From the NCBI GenBank assembly GCA_959347315.1, contig OY365806.1, forward strand, positions 25,815,516 to 25,879,515: a DNA stretch of 64,000 nucleotides, given 5' to 3'. Every line of letters begins with the position of its first letter. The stretch's first letter is position 1. Under the pieces are notes generated by a model. That model was given only the letters and a program-made list of their open reading frames with translations, searched no databases and had not been told where the DNA came from. This stretch comes from Bimastos eiseni (taxonomy: Eukaryota; Annelida; Clitellata; Crassiclitellata; Lumbricidae). The position numbers and the translations under genes were made by a program. Below are positions 1 to 10,300 of the stretch, piece after piece.

Positions 1-27
1 AGGAACCCACCCACCTACTCCTTGAGT

Positions 28-51
28 GTTATATAATATGTGAACAGCCCC
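28..51. repeat. MITE right terminus (fragment)
   Basis: The stretch gttatataatatgtgaacag followed by CCCC matches the right terminus of the 1.2-kb element at 27045-28227 (gcgttatataatatatgaac then ggcccc). It is probably the end of another copy whose body lies left of the window. Only the terminus is seen. Confidence 0.5.
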
Positions 52-679
52 TAATCATTCAATCATCAAAATGAGTCAGTCAGGCAATGAGATGGTAAAT
101 CAAATGAATGTTGTTTGGCTTCATGGTATGACCTAGGTCTTGCTGTCAAATTTGATGATGGCTGGGTGTGAGACACTTACCTTCTTTAGATAAGATGATG
201 ACACATCTTTCTAGAGTTGTAAGGAGTGACATACTGAACAAACCTAAGACGTGTAATTGTAGTTAATAAAATTCCTTTTGCCCAAAATGAAATCTAAGTG
301 AAGGAGAATTGCTTATTCGCAGGCACGCAGTCAGTTAAGGTCAGGTTTCATTGCAGCTTGATACTAGTAAGGGTCAGGAAAATAGGCAATCAGGTGGCAA
401 TGGGAATGGTGGTTCGAATTGGAGCAGCAGAAACAAGGACACTTATCATGCCCTGAGGTAAAATATACTAGAACAGAATAAAAGAAATAGAGTTGGCATA
501 TAATAGAATGCAAAAATAGGACAGAAATTGAATTACATAATAGAGATAACAAAGAGTATATAATAATTATATCAATTGCAATAGAATGGAATTAGATAGA
601 ATAGAATGCAAATGAAATAGAACAGAATAGAAGACTCACTGAATAACTAAATGTTCTAACAGTTTTTTTCTGTTGTTAG
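52..679 (+). other. intron upstream of TMEM97 last exon
   Basis: AT-rich sequence without a convincing exon. It ends in a pyrimidine tract and an AG acceptor at 678-679 immediately before the TMEM97 exon. The short minus-strand ORF at 364-552 is low-complexity and looks non-coding. Confidence 0.5.
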
Positions 680-939
680 GTAACCAGTCCTGGATTCGAA
701 TTCCATCGATTGTCTACTCTGCTCACGTGTCCACTACAGTCCTCCCGATACTGAGTCATTTCGTCTTTCATGACTTCTCCACTCAAGCGCAGGGAAAACC
801 TGGCCCATCGACCCTTTCAGAGAGACTGACTCTATGTGCCATATATGCACCCTATTTCATTTTACCCCTCTTGTTGCTTGTTACCATGCTGATGACCCCA
901 GATTATGGACACAAACGAAGGTCAAAGAAGGTTGATTAA
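680..939 (+). CDS. TMEM97: TMEM97 / sigma-2 receptor, last exon (EXPERA domain)
   Basis: This is the C-terminal exon of the TMEM97 (MAC30, sigma-2 receptor) family: endoplasmic-reticulum and late-endosome membrane proteins of the EXPERA fold, linked to cholesterol transport and NPC1 turnover. Visible family features in order are QSWIRIPSIVYSAHVSTT, PILSHFVFHDF, ERLTLCAIYAPYFILPLLLL (a transmembrane helix), and a basic tail ending HKRRSKKVD, which fits the cytosolic lysine-rich retention tail of the family. The exon opens after an AG acceptor at 678-679 with the codon split by the intron, and ends in TAA. It supplies about 86 of the usual ~175 residues, so the N-terminal exons lie left of the window. 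The identification rests on motif recognition by eye; the family match is strong. Confidence 0.85.
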
Positions 940-1103
940 GGTAAAATGGCAGATTTTGCTATTGAAAATAATGAATGGAAACAGCAGTTAATAATGTAGT
1001 AAAGAGGTCTTATAGACATCAATTGAAGTCAGTTTGGCTCATTAGTAGTCGGACATTATAGCTTACTAGTAGTTTCATAAAATTGTCAGGCAGTTTAGTC
1101 CAC

Positions 1104-1109
1104 AATAAA
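1104..1109 (+). terminator. poly(A) signal for TMEM97
   Basis: AATAAA lies about 165 bases after the TMEM97 stop codon, followed by a T/GT-rich stretch (gtgtttgaacactgtttttg), as expected for a cleavage site. Position and context only. Confidence 0.5.
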
Positions 1110-1470
1110 TGTGTTTGAACACTGTTTTTGTGTCTTTGAGCAAGCATAGCCACACTGGTCTGTGCTCATAACAGAGATTACTTTAAAAGATTATGGGCAT
1201 GGAGTCAAATTTTAGTAGTTATTGCAATGGCGAGGTCACTTGACAAATATCAAACATGGTCAGCATATTTCTAATCTTATGCTGGAACTTGCTGTCATTA
1301 CCTCTGCTCTTAACATTTACCCACAAATGAGGATAACTCCACTTGTAAATCTCTTCTCTGCTATTCACTGTCACCAGGACAGTAGTGGCTTTATGCCAGA
1401 GGTCTCTAAATTAAATGAGTTCAGGGCTAAACATTTGTTTGTGGGCCACATGATAAAATGTCATTTTATT
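1110..1470. other. intergenic, no gene seen
   Basis: An ORF at 1222-1503 runs into the SINE and has no exon borders or family motif. Nothing else is supported here. Confidence 0.4.
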
Positions 1471-1678
1471 GGTGGCCGATTGGTTAGAGCGGTCGGTCTG
1501 TAACGCCGAGTGTGCGGGTTCGACCCTCGTCCGAGGCGTCATTGTGTAGGGACCTTGAGCAACTTCTTTGTGCACAATTGCTTTGCATTACAACTGCAAT
1601 TGCACCGTCGAGGCATGTTTGCACTTCTGAGCTGATTGTAAGAAGGGCGATATCAAATTTCAATTGTATTGTATTGTA
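1471..1678 (+). mobile_element. tRNA-derived SINE, copy 1
   Basis: The 5' part has an RNA polymerase III A box (tggccgattggttagagc) and B box (gggttcgaccctcg) in tRNA spacing. An unrelated body follows, containing gtagggaccttgagcaac, then a tail of attgt repeats. A diverged second copy at 7511-7682 shares the body and the tail start (gggcgatatcaaatttcaa), which shows it is a dispersed family. It lies between TMEM97 and the 3' end of the minus-strand lamin-tail gene. Confidence 0.75.
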
Positions 1679-1971
1679 ACCATGTGAGCTGAAATGAGAA
1701 ATGGAAATTTATATTAGTTACTTGACCAAATTTATGTTTTTATTTATTCACAGTGTAAAAGCTTGTATTGCCATTTTATTAAGTCATTAGAAACGCTTTT
1801 TGCCACGGATTGGTCAGTCAATCGTGAATGAGTCTGCCATTCCATCGGTGGGTTAGTGATATTAATGTTAACAGCTCAGTCTATTGTAAAAATCGACACC
1901 AAGTACTATTTTGCCACTAGATGTGCAAGTGCATATTAAATAAGTGCATATTAGAGACTCTGAACATCTAT

Positions 1972-2185
1972 GCCATCCGTCAGCTGTCGACCAGAATCCA
2001 TGCTTTTGTGTGGACCCATTGATGGTGACTGTTTCAGCTTATTTTACTAATTATACTAATTTTTGCTAATTGTTGTGACACTGTTTGTTTTAAATGATGC
2101 TTAACATCATAATAGGCCAGTGCAGAGAGTACCTCTGAGTAAGTTTCTAGAAGAGGCACTATATAAATTTAGGAATGAATGAAAG
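1972..2185 (+). repeat. dispersed repeat family R1, copy 1
   Basis: This shares an ordered set of blocks with 60790-61010: gccatc(c/t)gtcagctgt near the start, gcagagag.. cctctgagta in the middle, and a tail (g)gcactatataaat followed by gaatgaatgaa. Shorter tails of the same kind occur near 45880 and 61370. Probably the 3' part of a retroposon; no coding domain seen. Confidence 0.55.
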
Positions 2186-2752
2186 TATAAATCCAAGGAT
2201 CTTGCTTTTAAAAGGTGCATAATGGATCATTTTATTGGCATTAAACCATCCTCTCCAAATACCGACAACATTTAGTAGGCAGTGGTCACACTCGTTTAGA
2301 GGCTAGAGATCTTCTTCAAGTATGGAACATTAAATGGTTTCAAAAGTATAGTTACTAGAATCCATGACGTAGTTTATCAATTGTCCGCAGAATTCGTTGA
2401 CATTTTCCTCAGCTCAGCAACATTCCACCTACATGTGTAAAGTTCTGGGAAGATATTTTAATTTGTCCAAATTTTTCGTAGCCGACTTGGAAGCGACGCT
2501 GACGAGTAAGGCCTCCGAAGTTGTGAGACAACACCTAATGAAATAAATAAAGTTTTCATTTGGTTTAATTAATTATTAATATTTTCAGATGAATATGCAT
2601 ATACTGTCTCCCTGATTTACAGTGACTGGCTGGCCAACTGGCTATGGTTTTGTACTAATTTCTTAGTGCTAACCGATTACATTTGTAAACTAATATTCCT
2701 ATAAATATTATAATTAATTCTATGCATAAATAAAATATCAGATTCTGCAATG
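2186..2752. other. AT-rich intergenic, no gene seen
   Basis: No exon-like reading frame with splice borders on either strand. If the lamin-tail gene has one more 3' exon it should lie here, but I could not place it. Confidence 0.35.
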
Positions 2753-4197
2753 TTAAACGTGATTAATACCTTCACCTGGATATATACTTGTGTGTACATT
2801 GCATGTATTGACTTGTGGTCGTTGGTGGAAAACCTTCTCTGTCTCTCTTGATAAAATAGCTGTACGGGTGGATGAGCTAGCCATTGGCTTACTTCCACCA
2901 GGTGGTCGCTGGAGTTGGATGGTTGATTGAAAAGGTATTGTTGCTGATGGCCTGTGGACAGCACTCCATTGAGATAGTATCTGAAAGGAAGCCCAAAACG
3001 CGTCCAATTTCGTCTATTGTTATTATCTTAATGAGAGGTAATGTAATGTGAAATTTTAATTTTCTCAGCATCACAAAAAAGCTGCATCAGGAAGACCAGC
3101 TTTTTCACTGGCATTAAATCAAATTTTGTACACCATAGCCAGGTTGTTTGTTAAGGTGTATGCTACGGTATGTGCTTAGGTAAGATTTAGTCATGCGAAG
3201 ATTAGGTTACTTTAGTTTAATTACTTTAACCAATCTTATCTTATTACTTTAGACAGAAACATCTTACATAATCTTATTGTATTATCTTACATTAATTAGG
3301 GGCTTTGTGCCTAATTTAACCTTGCCCAAAAAATACTCTATATCTTAAGATAAACATATTAATTTTGATCTGCTAGATTGCAATGTTTCAGGATCCTTGT
3401 AGCACCCTAAAGGGTTTCATATAAGTATAAATATAAACTTACCTGTTCTCTGTGACTGAACAAGAGGGTGGTGAATTGAGGCCCTGCACCCCATTTCTGA
3501 AGCCCTCTGCAGATAAGGTCTGTAGGTTCAGAAGTTCCATTGGTGGGCAGACACCCTTCAGCCCACACTGTCACATTGTCTTGACAAAGCAGAGTCGTCT
3601 GTGGAGGAAAGCGAAAAATGGCGACTGGATGACCTGCTATATCCTGTTGAAGTCTACACTGTCCGAGATTGTAATTCTGAAATCATTGGACAATTATTTT
3701 AAATTCCATTTATTTAATTTACCATAGCATCTCAGGTATAATGCACACTCATGTACAATGTGTGCCCCAACATGCAGATTATCCCAATGTAAGTGATGAT
3801 TTAGCTGAAGTTATTCTAATGTATCATAACTGCCCCAAGAGGTTCTAACAAGTTACAATATAAATATCCAGCTACAAATGTGTGTGTGTGCATACTTGAC
3901 ATGTGTGTATGTACTATGTATGCAGTGCCTTTAAAATACCTCTGAAACACTGGTTGCTAAATTAAATTCATTATGATAGGTGGTGTGCTGCTATTCTTTT
4001 TCAAACCGTTACAAAACAATTACTCATAAATAATGCAAATTTGTGTGTAATGAAATTTGGGCAAGCAGGTTGCATTTAAGCTGCATGCCCTAACTCGCTC
4101 ACTATACGGTCTTAGGGCAATAAACATTGATTATTGAAATAAAATGCAGTGCATACGATTTCATGGGTTCAAGTCATGAATAATGGTTGCCGTGGAC

Positions 4198-4289
<92 letters not shown>

Positions 4290-4290
4290 C

Positions 4291-4323
<33 letters not shown>

Positions 4324-7300
4324 AAGACAGACAGACAGACAGACAGACAAAAAGAGTGATAAAAGAGTGGTCACATTTGATCAGCTGCCACCTGTGTTAA
4401 TTTCGTTCACGAAAATAACTAAATTGAATTGGTGATTGTTCACGAAAACGAGAACTAGAAAGAAGTTAACAACTAGAACTAAATAGAAACGGAAAAGATT
4501 TTTGCAGAACTAAATAAAAACTAAAACTGAATTAAAATCGTGAACGAAAACTATAGTGTCAGCCAATGTTGGTTAATATGTTGATTTAGACACTTGGGGC
4601 GCAAGTGGGTGGTGGTGTTTGGAAGGTCTGTTAGGGGCGAATGAGGTGGCAGATAGAAGGTATTGATAAGATGTTTGATTGCTTGTATTAAGACAGTTGA
4701 TGCTCTGACTTCCGAAGGATACGGACGGTCGTTTTATGTTTTAGTTTGTGTACAGTAGTTTAGGCATTGTATTTTATGTTATTAATAAAGAAAATTGAGA
4801 AAACAAGAAGACGTGCCTCGATCCTTGTAGTTTGGTAAGCTTAACTCAAGGAACAGAAAGTTGAAGTTTACATATAGAAATTACAAGTATCAATTTATTT
4901 CCTTCTGTGCTTATTCAAGTCAAATCCAAAAATGAAGCATGAGGATCTGGAGCATTAAAAAGTTCAAATATCTGGCAGCAAAGTTGAATGGACGAGACAT
5001 AACTACTAAGTAGACATAATGTCATTGGGAAAAATATCCAAGAAGAAATGGACAGATATTTATCAGAGGTGACAAAGTATGGTGGAGACAATGCCTCTAG
5101 ATTCTGGTCCGAATAAAGGATGATTTATCCAACATTATAGCTCCTCTAGTTGAAGATCTTCTCGTAGCTGCCTTCCAGGCTAATGTTGAAAGGATCTTTT
5201 CTTCATGTAGACTTTTAACAGCAGGCAGACTCAACAGGATGTTATAATCTTTGGGAATGCGAGCTTTTCTTAGGCTAAATTTGAATGGGTTAGAAGAATA
5301 CTTGACAAGCATAATTCCTAATAACTCATGGACAATGATTGACAAGGGTCTGATTTATTGTGGTTTTCTAAAACAAGATCGAAAGATTAGACAATCGTGA
5401 ACTAAAACCATAACTATTTAAAATGATTGGATGAATAAAAACTAAACTAACACGGAAATGATTTCACAAATAAAAACTAAACTAAAACTAAAATGATTTT
5501 CAGAAATGGAACTAGAACTAAACTGAAATGAATCACATCAAACTAAATAAAAACTAAAACTAAATTGATTTCTTGAACGAAAATAACACTGGCTGCCACA
5601 AGACTTAGTCGGGCAAGGACTGTGAAAGAAAGAGAGCGACAGCTGTGTTCACCTAGATGCCGATAAAGAAGAACACGTTGATGCATGCTGAGGACTCCAC
5701 ATGTTTCAATGGAGAGGGGTCGAAGTATATGCAAATTATGCATAGCAGGAAAGTCTCAATGCATTCAGCACCTTACTTCTAAGAGATGCCGAGTCAGCAT
5801 CTGTGTCACATTGCATGCATCTGTAATGGCGAATTGGCTATTTTTATGCATGAAATTGGGGGCAATTTGCAACAGCATTCTTAACATCGTCATCAGTCCA
5901 TTCATTTTTATTAAACTGCCGCATGATAACAAGGCTTGCGAGACAATCTCATGTCCTCAGGAGGCATAGAAAGTGGGTAACACCCAAGTATAAACCAGAG
6001 TCGCATGTTAAAGGCGCGCCCATTAACAGTGTTTCATTGTGCCGGGTACTTTGAAAATCATTTGTTTACCTGGTCCCTTGAAGTATTTTGAAGTCTGACA
6101 TACTTTCCATCTGGATTAATATCCAGAATTTTCACATAATTATTCCTAAAGATCAGCATTAAAATATCAATTCATTTGATACCATAATTTATTTATTTGT
6201 TGTAGTTCTAAGTAGTAAGTCTTTCTGGGTGACTGAAGACTGCTAATATTGCCAATACTATTACTTAAAAGACTCCAAACTACTATTACTACTACCTGTG
6301 CTTTTTTTTAGAGAAAGAAGTGCCGGAATGCCACCGTGTTGTTGACAGAAATGACGCTAAAATTAGCTTCCAAATAAAATAAATTGATCACAATCTATAT
6401 ACTTAGGGGCCTACTTATTAATTTTCTAAACTAAAAAATTGAAATTGCAAAGTTTTATGACTAATTCCAGAGTTTTTTCTCAAGTACTGTATTTATTATT
6501 AAGTATTTGAAAAAAGATGCCGGAATGCTGTTCCGGCGCATTCCGCCAGAAAAAAGCACTGACTACAACCACTTCACTACAAGCACTTCCCCTACCACTT
6601 CCACCACTATGACTACTACTACTATGTTGCTAACCATTGCTACAATTTATTCACTCAGGTACAATGCCTCAGAAACGAAAAATAAGGCATCATGTAGAAC
6701 AATGTCTCTGGAATATCAGCCTCTTCCCAGTTCTGGTCTATAAAAAATATAACCAATTGATTGAATGAATGACTGATTTAAGTAACGATAGGCAGACCGA
6801 ATATTTGTGGATTGAGTGACATCACTACATACATTGATTGGCTGACATTTACTACATACATTGATTGGCTGACATTTACTACATACATTGATTGGCTGAC
6901 TGATTCATTGGCTGCCTCATTAGCTGGCTGGTTTGTTGACTGGCTGACTGACTTACAGACTTACTAATTGATTAATTTGCAAACTTACTGCTCACTGTTG
7001 TCTTGATTTGAAATGGTATTTTCACTCCTCACTAAAATAAAACCAAATTGCAAAACAAAGAAATCAATTTGATCTAATCGAAAAGTAGTAAAAATTTAAT
7101 AATAAACGATACATATAATGGGTGTTACTATTATTAATGAGAAGTAAAAGTATTTTAAAAAGTATTTTAGCAATTCAATTTAAAGAACACAATACTCCAT
7201 CAATATATTAATCAAAAAACATATATACTGTAATTCCATTGTATTTGAAATATAAATGCAAAATATTTAAATATTATTTAAAGTGATACTTAAAATACTA

Positions 7301-10300
7301 GTATTTAAATGTTTTCCATCACTGTTGGCCAACTAAGTAGACTCCTTCAAATCTAAGCTCAAAACGTATTCTTTTTCAAAGGCTTATCCCACTTGTAAGT
7401 TCTTTATAAGGTACCCTTTTAGCAGAATGGTTGCGTTATGTTTCCATGTAATTTTCATTGCTAGTATTATAAATTATTAGGCTATAACTATATTTATTAT
7501 TGTCATTACTGTTAGAGCGGTCAGCCCGTAACATTCGTTTGAGGCATCAGTCACTATGTAGGGACCTTGAGCAAGTCCTTTGTGCACAATTGCCCTGCAG
7601 TACAACTGCAATTGCGCCATCAAGGCATGTGCACTTCTGAGCAAAAGATGTTGGAAGAAGGGCGATATCAAATTTCAAGAATATCAATACTATTATTATT
7701 ATATTACCTGTATCAAGTTGGCGGTGGCGACTTCTAACTGGACCAACTGGAGCGGCTATGGGACGCCCCAAAACGACTGGCCCTACCATTGGTGTTAAAG
7801 AATGTTTTTCCTGGGACATAGGTATATGGAACGAAGAAAAGGAAACTCCATTTTGTATACAAAAATCTCCACAAGTATCGTCAGTCAGACTGAAATCAAG
7901 AAGCGATTGCAATCGTTGACAAGATATCTCTAATAATAAACGTCTAGTCTTTAAATGAGGGCAAAAGACATGTCTAAAATTGTAATTTTATTTGCAAATT
8001 TATATGGCGCCACTTGTTAACAGCCTGACAACATGAAACCATGCCAGAACAGATTGGTCTTGAATATAGAGGGAAAATGTGGCTGCAGCAGAGAGGCCAC
8101 AGAATTCTGTTGATTAGAATATAGACAGGAATTTTTTATACTGTATGACAATGAATAATACACAATATTATTATGATGTGAACATAATAGTACTGCCACT
8201 TAGATGTGAAAATAATAACAGAAAGAAATTAATATAGTTGATATTAATACTTCAAGTTAGGAGACGTCAAAGCTCGCATTTCCCCAGAAGTGACAAAGAA
8301 AACTATAAATGCCAAATACACCATGCAAAGTCTTAAAAACTTGTTTAACCATATCATTGCCAACCGATATAGATGCAGAAAAGACCAAGAAAATTTCAAT
8401 GGCACTTCATTGTGGAGTTGCCTAAACATGATTGAAAAGGGCGAATTAAAGTGACGGCAGAAGACGCAAGGACTGCGATGTTTGAACACAACCATGCTCT
8501 AGATCCGGACCACAATGAAGTCCAGGAGACTGTAGTGGAGGGAGGTGCATTCCCCTCTGGATTAGAGTTATTTTCTTGTATGGCTAGTATGTCTTCATGT
8601 ATGCACGCTACTGTAGACACATTTATCCATCACGCTTTGTCAGGTCACAATTATTATGAATTGATCCAATTACAACAATGTGACTGACGAATCTGTATCA
8701 CCTGACATCATGGTTTTCTCTTTGATGACTTCTCGTCTCGTCAGTTGACACGATAGTCGGAGTCATCATGCTGTCATATAAAGTGTCATCAGCATCACAG
8801 ATTTGTAGAAGTCTAGATTTAGCCACTCGAATGCGTCCGAGTTGATCGAATTGCTGTTGCTGAAGGTTCGCTTCAATTGATCGTATTTCGCTTTGAAGCG
8901 AAGAAGCCTGATTAAGCAGCAAAGCAGTTTTCAGTCTTTAAAGACATCTCATGAGTCATGAATGCCAGGACTTAATGTCGTCAATATAGTAGTATTATTA
9001 TCATCACTACTTGGTCTGTACCGAAAAGGTGACTATCACTATTCGGCCGAACACGAATAATTGGACCAACTGTTTGGCTGAATGCGAATATGAACAGTGT
9101 ACAAAATAGGTCTACAGACAAGATTAAAAATGTCAAATGAAAGTTTCAGTTCAGTAAATTTAATACATAAAATACATAAACTAAAAAGTAAACAGTTAAC
9201 TACATGTTATTTTTGCATCTTCCTGCCAGTCTGTGTAAACTAGGAATGGAACTAATTTAACAAAACCTAGAAATAAGACTGATGACAGTCCAGGGAGTAG
9301 GCAATGCCTATAACTGCTATCATAGCAAATATTATGTTAATGAGAGAGTTACTTCAGCCCAGCCCAATATGCCAAAACAGATGTCAAGTCAGGGCTTGAA
9401 ATGGACCGGATTGCCGTGAAATGCAACGGTGTCATCGTTCTGTTTCGTCAAATAAGCCGGAACGCACTAGAACGTCGTTCCTTTTCGTCGCGTCAAAATC
9501 AAAATATCATTTCCTGGCCATTCAGATGTTCAGCTTGTTCCAAGTGAAATTATTAAAAATTCTGATTGTAAAGTCCACTTTCTGTCATGAATTACAATAT
9601 TTACTAATCTAAAAAATGTCAATAAGGTGACATTAAATATAACGAGGTGGCAAACAGTGGCACAGCCCCACTCTTCCCTACTCGCTTTTAATCTGCGTTT
9701 GACATCATCGTTATTACCTGTCGTGTGTCGACGTCATGTCGAAAAATAAACATAGTCAAAAGGATGATTGTGTATTTGTGTTTTAATTTTTAAAATTGTA
9801 ATGAAGATTTTATTTTAAGAGAAAAATGATCAGATTCAGAAATAAAAATATAGTTGGTTATTAACCATCATGAGTTTAATGAATAATATTGGTTAAAAAA
9901 ACAGTCAAGTGATAACATTGATAATCTGGATGTAGGAAACTGGGAACCATCCAAAAATGAGAGTTAGACGTTCAGAATGGGCTGAAAGGCGAGCTAGTGC
10001 TCAACATGAGTACGTTATTGGAGAGCTTTGTAAAGACGTTCAAGAAGATGAAGGTGAATTAGAGGCCCTATAGCCTAGAAAATAAGTCTATGTCGTAGAT
10101 GTCGTCAAACGATAGCGAAGACGATTTGCCAGCCTGTTGGAACGAAGGTCAGTACAACAATCTTAAGCAAAACAATGACTGGCTGATTGTAAACAAAATA
10201 ACGTTTTGGGTTGCTAAGTATGCAAATTGAACAAGTTTAGAATATTTAGTGAAGAAATCTAAGAATTTCTAAATTATGTAATGAGTGTTTAGTATAACCT

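Noticed and set aside
1471..1545. A genuine tRNA gene
   Set aside because: The A and B boxes are present, but the cloverleaf arms do not pair cleanly, and it continues into a shared non-tRNA body with a repeat tail and a second copy. It is a SINE head.
4149..4435. ORFs with DRQT or LSVC repeats
   Set aside because: Artefacts of the acag microsatellite.
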